62,678 bases of DNA from the NCBI RefSeq assembly GCF_029263155.1, contig NZ_JAJCYB010000130.1, positions 1 through 62,678 on the forward strand. The letters are read 5' to 3'. This stretch comes from Pseudonocardia sp. GTDB lineage: Bacteria > Actinomycetota > Actinomycetes > Mycobacteriales > Pseudonocardiaceae. A program made the position numbers and the translations under genes. Positions 25,395 through 34,092 of the stretch are shown in pieces. Below the pieces are notes generated by a model, which saw only the letters and a program-made list of their open reading frames with translations, was not told the DNA's origin and made no database searches. The first letter of the stretch is position 1; the number at the start of each line of letters is the position of its first letter.

Positions 25395-26042
25395 ACGCGC
25401 CGTTGACACCGGCTTGCCGAACGACGGCGCGTTGACCATCCGGCCCTCGCCCAGGTACAGCCCGACGTGGTGCACCCGCTCGGGCACGCCGTAGAACACC
25501 AGGTCGCCGGGCTCCAGCTCGGCCCCGGTGGGCACGTGCGGACCGGCGTAGTACTGGGTGTGCGCGGTGCGGGGGAGGTCGATACCGGCGTAGCCGTAGG
25601 CAGCCGTGGTGAGGCCCGAGCAGTCGAAGCCCGCATCACCACGCTGCGGGCCGTTGCCGCCCCACACGTAGGGCAGCCCGCGCTGGGCCAGCGCGAACTC
25701 GATGGCCGCCGCCGCGGCGGTGCCGGGCCGCGCGGTGGTGGTGATCCGGGGCAGCACCGGGGCGCGGCTCGCCGGGACCGCCGCGCCGGCGGGCACGTCC
25801 GGGAGCCGGAAGGCCACCGGGTTGAACCGCAGCGGCTCGGAGCCGGGATCGCGACGGGCCCGCTCGGCGGGGGTGAGCGCGGCGGCCGTGCCGAGCGGCC
25901 CCGCGACCCGTTCCCCGCCCCCGGCGGCGGGTGCGTGGGCGACCACGGCCGACGACGGGATCGCGGCGAGCGCCGCCGCCCCGAGCGCGACGGCCACGAT
26001 GGAGGGCCGTCGAGCGGTGCGGTCGCGCCGGCCCGGCCTCAC
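25395..26042 (-). pseudogene. N-terminal part of NlpC/P60 cell-wall hydrolase, truncated by the IS21 element
   Basis: From GTG 26042 a signal peptide (SIVAVALGAAALAAIPSSAV) leads to an exported protein with an NlpC/P60 domain at about 105-215: FALAQRGLPYVWGG, the catalytic cysteine in GFDCSGLTTAAYG, and the histidine in RVHHVGLYLGEG. The host reading ends at PSFGKPVSTAR, where the IS begins; translation then runs a few codons into the IS and stops at about 25386. NlpC/P60 enzymes cut peptidoglycan stem peptides. Most of the catalytic fold survives, but its last strand and the long C-terminal region are lost, so the truncated product may or may not act. Confidence 0.88.
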
Positions 26043-26185
26043 GGCGTGTCTCCCGGGTTCGGTGCGATCACCCGATCGATCGTGCCTGCGTCCGTACCGG
26101 TGCGCCAGGAGAAGGCACAGAACATCCGCGATCGCTGCCCGGTGTTGGGCCCGTGTTGGGCCGTGGTTCAGCTGCTACCGCCCGG

Positions 26186-26374
26186 TCACTCCTCGGCGTC
26201 GAGCACCTCGTCCTCGTCCCGGGCCAGGAACGTGGCGAGCCGTTCCACGGCGTCCTCGAACGACGGGTTGAGGTCGACGAACACCCGCAGCCGGTCGGCC
26301 AGCCACTCGACGCTGACCTGTTCCTCGCCGCGCCGCGCCGCGAGCTCCTCGATGCCCCGGTCGGTGAAGTACAC
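26186..26374 (-). CDS. DUF6104-family small protein
   Basis: 62 residues from GTG 26374, starting MYFTDRGIEELAARRGEE and rich in acidic residues at the end (RDEDEVLDAEE). This matches DUF6104, a short conserved actinobacterial family next to the 2-oxoglutarate dehydrogenase gene, as here. It lies 3 bp after the kgd stop, so it is probably co-transcribed with and translationally linked to kgd. Function is unknown. Confidence 0.85.
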   Translation of the reverse strand: MYFTDRGIEELAARRGEEQVSVEWLADRLRVFVDLNPSFEDAVERLATFLARDEDEVLDAEE

Positions 26375-26377
26375 GGC

Positions 26378-29300
26378 TCACCCGTCCCCGAGCGCCTCGT
26401 CCATCAGCGCGCCCTGCTCCACCTCGTGCACCTTGGACGAGCCGGCCGCCGGCGCGGCCATGCGGCGCCGCGACACCCGCGTGATCCCGACGAGCCGCGG
26501 CAGCTTCTCGGGCAGCGTCAGGCCCAGGAAGGGCCATGCGCCCTGGTTCGCCGGCTCCTCCTGGACCCAGCGCACGTCCTCGGCGTTGGGGTAGCGCTCC
26601 AGCACCGCGGCCAGCTGCCGGTCGGCGACGGGGTAGAGCTGCTCGACCCGCACGATCGCGATGTCGGTGACCTCCCGCTTGTCGCGCTGCGCGGCCAGCT
26701 CCCAGTAGATCTTGCCGCTGCACAGCAGCACGCGGCGCACGTCGCCGGCCGGGCCGTCGTTGCCGCGGTAGCGCGGGTCGTCGATGACCGACCGGAAGCG
26801 GCCGCCGGTGAAGTCGCTCACCGGGCTCACCACGGCGCGGTTGCGCAGCATCGACTTGGGCGTGAAGCAGATCAGCGGCCGCTGCATCCCGTCCATCGCG
26901 TGGCGGCGCAGCAGGTGGAAGTAGTTCGCGGGCTCGGACGGCACGGCGACCGTCATCGAGCCCTCCGCGCACAGCGTGAGGAACCGCTCGATGCGGCCCG
27001 AGCTGTGGTCGGGACCTTGGCCCTCCAGACCGTGCGGCAGCAGCAGCGCGACGTCGGAGGTCTGGCCCCACTTGGCCTCGCCCGAGGAGATGAACTCGTC
27101 GATGATCGACTGTGCACCGTTGACGAAGTCGCCGAACTGCGCCTCCCAGGCCACGAACGCCGCCGGGTTGGCCACCGAGTACCCGTACTCGAACCCGACG
27201 GCCGCGAACTCCGAGAGCGCCGAGTCGTAGGCGAGGAACCGCTCCTGGTCGGCCGAGAGGTTGCGCAGCGGGAAGTACTCCTCACCGGTCTTCCGGTCGA
27301 TGATCACCGAGTGCCGTTGCACGAACGTGCCGCGCCGCGAGTCCTGGCCCGAGAGCCGTACCAGCTTGCCGTCCATGGCCAGCGCGCCCATCGCGATCAG
27401 CTCGGCGAAGGCCCAGTCGATGTCGCCCTCGCGCGACATCTTCAGCCGCTTGTCCAGCACCGGCCTGACCCGCGGGTGCACGGTGAAGCCCTCGGGCAGC
27501 TCGACGTGGGCGTCACCGATGCGGTGCAGCACCTCCAGCGGCACCGAGGTGTCGAGGTCGGTGGGGATCGACTGCTCCTGCTCCACCGACGGCGACGCCA
27601 CGGCCGGGGTCCGCTCGAGCTCGCGCACCTCGTTGAACACGTGCTCGAGCTGGCTGGAGAAGTCGCGCAGCGCGTGCTCGGCCTCCTCCATGGAGATGTC
27701 GCCGCGCCCGATCAGCGACTCGGTGTAGATCTTGCGGACGCTGCGCTTGGCGTCGATCACGTCGTACATCGAGGGCTGCGTCATCGACGGGTCGTCGCCC
27801 TCGTTGTGGCCGCGGCGGCGGTAGCAGATCATGTCGATCACGACGTCGTTGTTCCACCGCTGCCGGTACTCCACCGCCAGCTTCGCCACCCAGACGCAGG
27901 CCTCGGGATCGTCGCCGTTCACGTGGAAGACCGGGGCGTCGATCATCTTCGCGACGTCGGTGCAGTACTGCGAGCTGCGCGAGTGCTCCGGGGCCGTGGT
28001 GAACCCGACCTGGTTGTTGACGACGACGTGCACGGTGCCGCCGGTGCGGTAGCCGCGCAGCTTGGCCAGGTTGAGCGTCTCGGCCACGACGCCCTGCCCG
28101 GCGAACGCCGCGTCGCCGTGCATCATCAGGGGGAGCACGGTGAAGCCGCCCTCGCCCTTGTCGAGGATGTCCTGCTTGGCGCGCACCAGCCCCTCGAGCA
28201 CCGGGTCGACGGCCTCGAGGTGCGACGGGTTGGACGCCAGCGACACCACGGTCTCGCCGTCGCCGAACATCCGGAAGTACTTGCCCTCGGCGCCCAGGTG
28301 GTACTTGACGTCGCCGGAGCCGTGGGCCTGGCCCGGGTCGAGGTTGCCCTCGAACTCGCGGAAGATCTGGCTGATCGGCTTGCCGACGATGTTGGCGAGC
28401 ACGTTGAGCCGGCCGCGGTGCGGCATGCCGATGACGACCTCGTCCATCTCGTGCTCGGCGGCCTTGTCGAGCACCGCGTCGAGCAGCGGGATGACGGTCT
28501 CCCCGCCCTCGAGGGAGAACCGCTTCTGCCCGACGTACTTGGTCTGCAGGAACGTCTCGAAGGCCTCGGCCGCGTTGAGCTTGGACAGGATGTACTTCTG
28601 CTCGGCGGCGTGCGGCTTCTGGTGCGGCACCTCGATGCGGTCCTGCAGCCAGGTGCGCTGCTCGGGGTCGGCGATGTGCATGTACTCGGTGCCGACGGTG
28701 CGGCAGTAGGAGTCGCGCAGCAGGCCGAGCACGTCGCGCAGCTTCATCCGCTCCTGGCCGCCGAATCCGCCGCACGCGAACTCGCGGTCGAGGTCCCACA
28801 GCGTGAGGCTGTGCGAGAGCACGTCGAGGTCGGGGTGGCGGCGCTGCCGGTAGTTCAGCGGGTCGGTGTCGGCCATCAGGTGCCCACGGGTGCGGTAGGC
28901 GTCGATCAGCTCGATGACGCGCGCGGTCTTGTCGACGGCGCCCTCGGGGATGTCCTGCACCCAGCGCACGGGCTCGTAGGGCACGCGCAGCGAGCGGAAG
29001 ATGTCGTCGTAGAAGCCGTCCTCGCCGAGGAGCAGCTGGTGCACGCGGCGCAGGAAGTCACCGGACTCCGCGCCCTGGATGATGCGGTGGTCGTACGTGG
29101 ACGTCAGCGTGATGATCTTGCTGATGCCGATGTGGGCGAGCCGCTCGTCGCTGGCGCCCTGGAACTCGGCCGGGTACTCCATCGCGCCGACGCCGATGAT
29201 CGCGCCCTGGCCCGACATCAGGCGCGGCACCGAGTGGTTGGTGCCCAGCGTGCCCGGGTTGGTCAGCGAGATCGTGGTGCCGGCGAAGTCCTCGGCGGAC

Positions 29301-30169
29301 AGCGCGCCGCTGCGCGCCTTGCGCACGATGTCCTCGTAGGCCGACCAGAACTGGGCGAAGTTCATCGCCTCGCAGCCCTTGATCGACACCACGACCAGCG
29401 ACCGTTGCCCGTTCTTGCCCGGCAGGTCGATCGCGAGCCCGAGGTTGACGTGGTCGGGCTGCACGACGGTGGGCTTGCCGTCGGTCTCGGCGAAGTGCCG
29501 GTTCATCACCGGCAGCGTGGTGAGCGCCTTCACCACCGCGAACCCGATGAGGTGGGTGAAGCTGATCTTGCCGCCGCGGGTGCGCTTGAGCTGGTTGTTG
29601 ATCACGACCCGGTTGTCGGCCAGCAGCTTGGCCGGCACCGCGCGCACGCTCGTGGCGGTGGGCACCGACAGCGAGGCGTTCATGTTCTTGACCACGGCGT
29701 TGGCGGCGCCCCGGATCGGCGTGACCTCGCCGTCGCCACTGACCGGCGGGGCCGGCTTGGCCGCCTGCGACGAGCTGCCGGCGGCCGGCTTGGACCGCGA
29801 CGTGGCCTGCGGCTGGGACGCGGACTTCTCCGGACGCCTGTCCGGGGCCTCCTCCGGCGCGGGTGCGGCGCCGTTGGCGGCGGGCGGCGACATCGCGGCC
29901 CGGTCGGCCACCCGGCGACGCTCGGTGGGCTCCGGGGCCTCGGCCTTCGGCGTGGGAGCGGGTCCGGGCGGCTCGGACGGGGTGGACGGTACGGGCGTCG
30001 CGCCGTTGTCGGCGATGTCCTCGGTGGCCGGACGGTAGTCGGCGAAGAACTCGTGCCAGGCCGGGTCGACCGTCTCGGGGTCGTCGAGGAAGCGCTGGTA
30101 CATCTCCTCGACCAGCCACTCGTTGGGACCGAAATCACTGGCTGGGTTCGAGGTACTGCTGCTGGACAC
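26378..30169 (-). CDS. kgd: Multifunctional 2-oxoglutarate metabolism enzyme Kgd (E1/E2-type)
   Basis: 1263 residues from GTG 30169, close to the usual length. Order: a short N-terminal E1-like helix (FGPNEWLVEEMYQRFLDDP), an Ala/Pro-rich linker (about 40-160), an acyltransferase (E2-like) domain with the catalytic TYDHRIIQGAESGDF, and a large thiamine-diphosphate E1 domain (VVIGMPHRGRLNVLANIVGK, MHGDAAFAGQGVVAETLNL). Like other actinobacterial Kgd proteins it has no lipoyl domain. It decarboxylates 2-oxoglutarate in the TCA cycle; in mycobacteria GarA inhibits it. A TAATCT-like -10 near 30220 may be the promoter. Confidence 0.97.
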   Translation of the reverse strand: MSSSSTSNPASDFGPNEWLVEEMYQRFLDDPETVDPAWHEFFADYRPATEDIADNGATPVPSTPSEPPGPAPTPKAEAPEPTERRRVADRAAMSPPAANGAAPAPEEAPDRRPEKSASQPQATSRSKPAAGSSSQAAKPAPPVSGDGEVTPIRGAANAVVKNMNASLSVPTATSVRAVPAKLLADNRVVINNQLKRTRGGKISFTHLIGFAVVKALTTLPVMNRHFAETDGKPTVVQPDHVNLGLAIDLPGKNGQRSLVVVSIKGCEAMNFAQFWSAYEDIVRKARSGALSAEDFAGTTISLTNPGTLGTNHSVPRLMSGQGAIIGVGAMEYPAEFQGASDERLAHIGISKIITLTSTYDHRIIQGAESGDFLRRVHQLLLGEDGFYDDIFRSLRVPYEPVRWVQDIPEGAVDKTARVIELIDAYRTRGHLMADTDPLNYRQRRHPDLDVLSHSLTLWDLDREFACGGFGGQERMKLRDVLGLLRDSYCRTVGTEYMHIADPEQRTWLQDRIEVPHQKPHAAEQKYILSKLNAAEAFETFLQTKYVGQKRFSLEGGETVIPLLDAVLDKAAEHEMDEVVIGMPHRGRLNVLANIVGKPISQIFREFEGNLDPGQAHGSGDVKYHLGAEGKYFRMFGDGETVVSLASNPSHLEAVDPVLEGLVRAKQDILDKGEGGFTVLPLMMHGDAAFAGQGVVAETLNLAKLRGYRTGGTVHVVVNNQVGFTTAPEHSRSSQYCTDVAKMIDAPVFHVNGDDPEACVWVAKLAVEYRQRWNNDVVIDMICYRRRGHNEGDDPSMTQPSMYDVIDAKRSVRKIYTESLIGRGDISMEEAEHALRDFSSQLEHVFNEVRELERTPAVASPSVEQEQSIPTDLDTSVPLEVLHRIGDAHVELPEGFTVHPRVRPVLDKRLKMSREGDIDWAFAELIAMGALAMDGKLVRLSGQDSRRGTFVQRHSVIIDRKTGEEYFPLRNLSADQERFLAYDSALSEFAAVGFEYGYSVANPAAFVAWEAQFGDFVNGAQSIIDEFISSGEAKWGQTSDVALLLPHGLEGQGPDHSSGRIERFLTLCAEGSMTVAVPSEPANYFHLLRRHAMDGMQRPLICFTPKSMLRNRAVVSPVSDFTGGRFRSVIDDPRYRGNDGPAGDVRRVLLCSGKIYWELAAQRDKREVTDIAIVRVEQLYPVADRQLAAVLERYPNAEDVRWVQEEPANQGAWPFLGLTLPEKLPRLVGITRVSRRRMAAPAAGSSKVHEVEQGALMDEALGDG

Positions 30170-30290
30170 GCTGAGGACCGCCTTGATCGGATCGCGTCTT
30201 CGCCGAGGACTGCACGTCAGATTAGTCCTCGGTCTCCTGGCCTGGTACCGGACGCCGGGTGCGGCACCGCGACCGGTCGTGGACCACCGG

Positions 30291-30851
30291 TCAGCCGGTG
30301 TGCGACTCGCCCATCAGCCGCTCGACGGCGGACCTCGCCCGGGCGGCGGGCGCCGTGTCGCCGAAGATCCCGGCAGTGACCATCGCGCCCTCGGCGAGCA
30401 GCAGCATGTCGTCCGCGAGACGGTCCGGCCGCACGGCGGCGGCCACGAGTTCCTGCAGGTAGCGGTGGAACTCGCGCTTGTGGTGGCGGACCTGCTCGGC
30501 GACGGTGGCCGAGCTCGCCCCCAGCTCGCCGTAGGAGTTGATCCAGGCGCAGCCGCGGAAGTCGGGCTCCGCGAACCAGGCGCCCAGCCAGTCGAACACC
30601 GCGAGCAGCCGATCGTCGGGCCGGTCGTGGCGCTCGACGTGGGCGGCCAGTCGCGCGCGCCAGCGCGTGTCCCGGCGCTCCAGGTAGGCCACCACGAGCC
30701 GCTCCTTGGCCGGGTAGAGCTGGTAGAGCCGCTTGAGCGACACGCCCGACGCGGCGCGGATGTCGTCCATGCCCACCGCCTGGATGCCGCGGCCGTAGAA
30801 CAGCGACTCGGCGGCGTCGAGCAGCCGGGTGCGGGCGCTGTCCTGATCCAC
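30291..30851 (-). CDS. TetR-family transcriptional regulator
   Basis: Start at GTG 30851, which has AAGAAGGA 7 bases upstream; the frame stays open to 30881, but that would run through an operator-like palindrome. 186 residues. The TetR helix-turn-helix is at 5-50 (LLDAAESLFYGRGIQAVGMD, DIRAASGVSLKRLYQLYPAK). The ligand domain contains FRGCAWINSYGE and AEGAMVTAGIFGD. It is divergent from the NTF2-like gene, with two AGAAC/GTTCT palindromes between, so it probably represses both. The effector is unknown. Confidence 0.92.
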   Translation of the reverse strand: MDQDSARTRLLDAAESLFYGRGIQAVGMDDIRAASGVSLKRLYQLYPAKERLVVAYLERRDTRWRARLAAHVERHDRPDDRLLAVFDWLGAWFAEPDFRGCAWINSYGELGASSATVAEQVRHHKREFHRYLQELVAAAVRPDRLADDMLLLAEGAMVTAGIFGDTAPAARARSAVERLMGESHTG

Positions 30852-30873
30852 GGGCGAGTCCTTCTTGACGCGG

Positions 30874-30887
30874 AGAACCAACGTTCT
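30874..30887. promoter_or_regulatory. TetR operator candidate, copy 1
   Basis: AGAACCAACGTTCT shares AGAAC...CGTTCT with the second copy 34 bp away. It lies next to the start codon of the tetR gene, in position to block its transcription. Confidence 0.6.
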
Positions 30888-30907
30888 CTAGCGTAGCAGC
30901 GCACCGG

Positions 30908-30921
30908 AGAACGATCGTTCT
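30908..30921. promoter_or_regulatory. TetR operator candidate, copy 2
   Basis: AGAACGATCGTTCT is a perfect 14-bp palindrome, about 20 bp upstream of the NTF2-like gene start. With copy 1 it forms a pair of sites between the divergent genes. Confidence 0.7.
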
Positions 30922-30939
30922 GCGCCGAGAGGATCTGAC

Positions 30940-31401
30940 GTGACACCTCGCCCGCCCCTTCCCCCGTTCGACGCCGAGAGCGCAGCCACGAAGGTGCAGG
31001 CCGCCGAGGACGCGTGGAACACGCGCGACCCGGAGAAGGTCGCCGCCGCGTACTCCGAGGACTCCGTGTGGCGCAACCGCGACCGGTTCCTCACCGGCCG
31101 TGCCGAGATCGCCGCGTTCCTGAAGGACAAGTGGGACCGCGAGCTCGACTACGCGCTGCGCAAGGACCTCTGGGCTCATCGTGAGAACCGGATCGCGGTG
31201 CGGTTCCAGTACGAGTGCAGAGACGTCGACGGCCGGTGGTGGCGGTCCTACGGCAACGAGCTGTGGGAGTTCGACGACGAGGGCTACATGCGCCGCCGCG
31301 AGGCCAGCATCAACGACGTGGCGATCGAGGAGTCGGAGCGGCGCATCCACGGCCGTCGTCCCGACGCCGAGCGCGGGGCGGCGGAGCAGCCGCTGCGCTG
31401 A
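30940..31401 (+). CDS. DUF1348/NTF2-like protein
   Basis: GTG 30940, with GAGAGGA 7 bases upstream, gives 153 residues. The fold is the small SnoaL/NTF2-like cone: AAEDAWNTRDPEKVAAAYSE, SVWRNRDRFLTGRAEIAAFL, KDKWDRELDYALRKDLWA and WRSYGNELWEFDDEGYMRRR, matching DUF1348. No reaction is established for this family. Its divergent TetR neighbour and the twin palindromes make it the likely regulated target, perhaps in detoxification of an unknown compound. Confidence 0.88.
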   Translation: MTPRPPLPPFDAESAATKVQAAEDAWNTRDPEKVAAAYSEDSVWRNRDRFLTGRAEIAAFLKDKWDRELDYALRKDLWAHRENRIAVRFQYECRDVDGRWWRSYGNELWEFDDEGYMRRREASINDVAIEESERRIHGRRPDAERGAAEQPLR

Positions 31402-31471
31402 CCGGTTCGCGCACCCCGCCGATCTGCGCACCGCCGGGCGTGTGCGGGCGGCCGACCGTTGCGTGAACCGG
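31402..31471. repeat. Long inverted repeat between convergent genes
   Basis: CCGGTTCGCGCA (31402-31413) and TGCGTGAACCGG (31460-31471) are inverted with one mismatch and enclose further GCGCACCGCC/GGGCGTGTGC complementarity. The structure starts at the stop codon of the NTF2-like gene and lies before the stop of the convergent gene at 31486. It may terminate both. It belongs with the other GC-rich post-stop repeats in this window. Confidence 0.6.
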
Positions 31472-31485
31472 ACCCCCGGCGACCC

Positions 31486-32277
31486 TCAGCCCGGCGGGTG
31501 CACGCCCAGCTCGTCGACCACCGCGGTGTGCACGGCCGTCTCGCCGATCAGAGTGTGGGCGGGCAGGCCGCAGCGGGAGTCGGTGCGCAGGGTGTCGCGC
31601 TCGCCCGCGAACTGCCCGTCGGCCTTGTCGATCCGCAGCTCGGTGCGGGTGCGGCCGGCGTCGTGGACGAGCACGAGGCACGCGCGGTCGCCGACCTCGA
31701 CCGGCTCGGGCTCCAGGTGCACGCCGTGCAGACCGGTGAGAGCCCGGTACAGGACGCCGCGCAGCTCCGCGGGGACGAGGCAGGTGCGCAGGGCGTCGAC
31801 GGCGGAGCTGAACGGGCTCGTCCAGCGCCCGGGGTGGTCGGCCTCCAGCCGGGCGAGCAGTGCGACGGGATCGCGGGGCAGCCGGGCCAGGAACTCGGCC
31901 GTCGGCGCCTGCCAGCTGCCGCGGCGGCGCCGGACGGGCTCGACACACCCGTCCGCCTCGTCGATGCCGGCGTCGCGCGCCGCGTGGAACTCCCCGTACG
32001 GCGCCCGGAACACCCCGGTCGGGGCCACGTCGTGGAGCTCGAAGCCGTCGTCGCGGGCCCGCTCCGCCGAGCCGGTGAGCCAGCGCTGGCGGCCGGTCAG
32101 CTCACGGTCGAGCATCCAGTCGCGCTCCGGGCGGGCCGGGATCCAGATCCGCAGCCGGTGCTCGGTGAGGTGCTGATGGGCGCCGAAGCTGCCCAGCCAC
32201 CACGCGTCCGTCGCGACGAACCGGTACTGGTCCGGGCCCATCGGTTCGTCGGACGTGGCGATGACGGAGTCGAGCAA
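31486..32277 (-). CDS. CU044_5270-family protein, N-terminally truncated
   Basis: 263 residues with the best start a TTG at 32277. The sequence MGPDQYRFVATDAWW, HRLRIWIPARPERDWML and the ending AGERDTLRT..LIGETAVHTAVVDE match the extracytoplasmic part of CU044_5270-type proteins. Family members are normally 330-400 residues, with an N-terminal cytoplasmic part and a transmembrane helix, and are encoded beside an ECF sigma factor. Here both the membrane anchor and the sigma gene are missing, and no remnant was found in other frames upstream. It may be a decaying remnant or a secreted-domain orphan. Confidence 0.65.
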   Translation of the reverse strand: MLDSVIATSDEPMGPDQYRFVATDAWWLGSFGAHQHLTEHRLRIWIPARPERDWMLDRELTGRQRWLTGSAERARDDGFELHDVAPTGVFRAPYGEFHAARDAGIDEADGCVEPVRRRRGSWQAPTAEFLARLPRDPVALLARLEADHPGRWTSPFSSAVDALRTCLVPAELRGVLYRALTGLHGVHLEPEPVEVGDRACLVLVHDAGRTRTELRIDKADGQFAGERDTLRTDSRCGLPAHTLIGETAVHTAVVDELGVHPPG

Positions 32278-32365
32278 CGCACGCTCCCGAGGTCGTGGCG
32301 GTTTCCGGGGTCACCACAGAGTGTGAGGCGGTCACCCGACGTCACCGACACGGGCCCCCCGGTCG

Positions 32366-33397
32366 CTACTGGAGCCACTCCTTCACCTGCGACAACACCT
32401 TCTGCGGGTCCGCGCTGATCGGGTTGACGTGCAGGTGCGTGACCCCGGCTGCACGCAGCGCGGCGATCCGCTCTTTGACGAACGACGGCGGGCCGATCAG
32501 CGAGGTGTTGGCGATGAACTCGTCGGGCAGGGCCGCGGCGGCGGCGTCCTTCCTGCCGTCCAGGTAGAGGTCCTGCACGGTCCGCGCCTCGTCGGCGTAG
32601 CCCTGGCGCTCGAACACGGTGTTGTAGAAGTTCTTGCCGCGCGCGCCCATGCCGCCGATGTAGAGGGCGTTCATGCCGCGGGCGAGCTGCCGGGCCGGCT
32701 CGATCATGTCGTCCTCGATGGCGAGGATGCCCCCGCCGGTGATCTGCAGCGGGCCGAGCTCGGGGGCGCGCTTGGCGAGTCCGGCGTCGATCGCGGGGCC
32801 GAACACCTCGCGCAGCTTCTCGGGCAGCAGCACGTGCGGCAGCCAGCCCTGGGCCAGCTCGGCGGTCAGCTCGACGTTCCTGTCGCCGAGCGCGGCGATC
32901 CAGATCGGGATGTCGGCCCGCTTCGGGTGGTTGATGAGCTTGAGCGGCTTGCCGAGCCCGGTGCCCTGCCCCTCCGGGAGCGGGATCGGGTAGAGGCCGT
33001 CGTTGGTGAGCCGTTCGCGGCGCCACACCTTCCGGCAGATCTCGATGATCTCGCGGGTGCGGGCGATCGGCTTGTCGTAGACGACACCGTGGAAGCCCTC
33101 GATCACCTGCGGGCCCGACGCCCCGAGGCCGAGGATCATGCGTCCGTCGGACAGGGCGTCGAGGCCCGCCGCCGTCATCGCCGTCAGCGTGGGGGTGCGG
33201 CTGTAGATCGGCAGGATGCCGGAGCCGATCTGGACCCGCTCGGTGCGGGCGGCGAGGTAGCCCATCAGCGACACGGCGTCGTAGCTGTAGGCCTCGGCGA
33301 CCCACACGACGTCGAGGCCGGCCTTCTCCAGGCCGACCACCGCCTCGGCGTTGTTGATGGGGTCGTCGCCGTACTGGAGTTGAGTCGACAGCAGCAT
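32366..33397 (-). CDS. LLM-class F420-dependent oxidoreductase
   Basis: 343 residues from ATG 33397, with AGGAGG-like CCTCC at 33410 on the plus strand serving as the ribosome site. Luciferase-like TIM-barrel motifs: GLEKAGLDVVWVAEAYSYD, VQIGSGILPIYSRTPTLTAM, LSDGRMILGLGASGPQVIEG and HPKRADIPIWIAALGDRNVE. This subgroup in actinobacteria generally uses coenzyme F420. The substrate is unknown. It is divergent from the ArsR-like regulator, and the repeated palindromes between them could control both. Confidence 0.9.
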   Translation of the reverse strand: MLLSTQLQYGDDPINNAEAVVGLEKAGLDVVWVAEAYSYDAVSLMGYLAARTERVQIGSGILPIYSRTPTLTAMTAAGLDALSDGRMILGLGASGPQVIEGFHGVVYDKPIARTREIIEICRKVWRRERLTNDGLYPIPLPEGQGTGLGKPLKLINHPKRADIPIWIAALGDRNVELTAELAQGWLPHVLLPEKLREVFGPAIDAGLAKRAPELGPLQITGGGILAIEDDMIEPARQLARGMNALYIGGMGARGKNFYNTVFERQGYADEARTVQDLYLDGRKDAAAAALPDEFIANTSLIGPPSFVKERIAALRAAGVTHLHVNPISADPQKVLSQVKEWLQ

Positions 33398-33450
33398 GGG
33401 AGGAGGTTACCGGCGGGTCAACCGGCGACGACGGTGACGCGGGCCGCATC

Positions 33451-33509
33451 CAGCGCAACTATCAAGGAGTCTTGCGCAAGGAGTCTTGCGCAAGATATGC
33501 AGCGCAACT
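33451..33509. promoter_or_regulatory. Tandem palindromes upstream of the ArsR-like gene
   Basis: CTTGCGCAAG occurs twice (33471-33480 and 33485-33494), inside a 14-bp direct repeat AAGGAGTCTTGCGC. The pair is bracketed by two copies of CAGCGCAACT (33451-33460 and 33500-33509). Spacing of 14 bp centre to centre is not an integral helical turn. The second CAGCGCAACT runs directly into the GTG start at 33510. Probably an autoregulatory operator; inferred. Confidence 0.6.
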
Positions 33510-34079
33510 GTGACCGAGGACGCGCGCAGCTACATCACGGACCCCAAGACACTGCGGGCGCTGTCGCACCCGACCCGCTGGACGATCATCGAGCTGCTCG
33601 GGGCGGAGCGGACGGCCACCGCCACGCGGTGCGCGGAGTACTCCGGCGAGAGCGTCGCGAGCTGCTCCTACCACCTGGGGATGCTGGCCAAGTACGGGTT
33701 CGTCGAGCACGCCCCGGACGCGTCCGGCCGGGAGAAGCCATGGCGGCTCACCAGCGACGACCAGAGCTGGCATGCCTCGGACCTGGGGCCCGACGCGGCG
33801 TTGGCGGCGGAGACGCTCAGCGAGGTGTTCCTCGACCACGAGGTCGGCCAGATCAAGGACTGGGTGCGCCGCGCATCCCGGGAGCCCGTCGAGTGGCAGA
33901 AGGCGGCCGGGATCTCCGGGCGCGCCCTCTACTGCACCCCCGACGAGCTGGTGGCGCTGCAGGCGGGTCTCGACGAACTGCTGGCCCCCTTCCGCGACCG
34001 TGACGACGATCCGGCCGCCCGCCCCGACGGCGCCCGGCTGGTCCGGTTGCTGATCAGCGGCCGCCTGCTGCGCACCTGA
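33510..34079 (+). CDS. ArsR-type winged-helix transcriptional regulator
   Basis: GTG 33510 gives 189 residues; a TTG at 33486 inside the palindromes is less likely. The winged helix is ITDPKTLRALSHPTRWTIIE, ATRCAEYSGESVASCSYHLG and MLAKYGFVEHAPDASGREKP. The second half (about 90-189) is helical and resembles the extended C-terminal domain of ArsR-like regulators found in actinobacteria. There is no Shine-Dalgarno before the GTG, so a leaderless mRNA is possible. No cysteine metal-site motif of classical ArsR is seen, so the ligand is probably not a metal. Confidence 0.85.
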   Translation: MTEDARSYITDPKTLRALSHPTRWTIIELLGAERTATATRCAEYSGESVASCSYHLGMLAKYGFVEHAPDASGREKPWRLTSDDQSWHASDLGPDAALAAETLSEVFLDHEVGQIKDWVRRASREPVEWQKAAGISGRALYCTPDELVALQAGLDELLAPFRDRDDDPAARPDGARLVRLLISGRLLRT

Positions 34080-34092
34080 CGGCGAGGAGACC

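Noticed and set aside
25931..30379. A 1482-codon open frame on the plus strand across kgd
   Set aside because: It is antisense to the clear kgd gene, and the product is a low-complexity Arg/Val/His-rich string. Such shadows are expected at this GC content.
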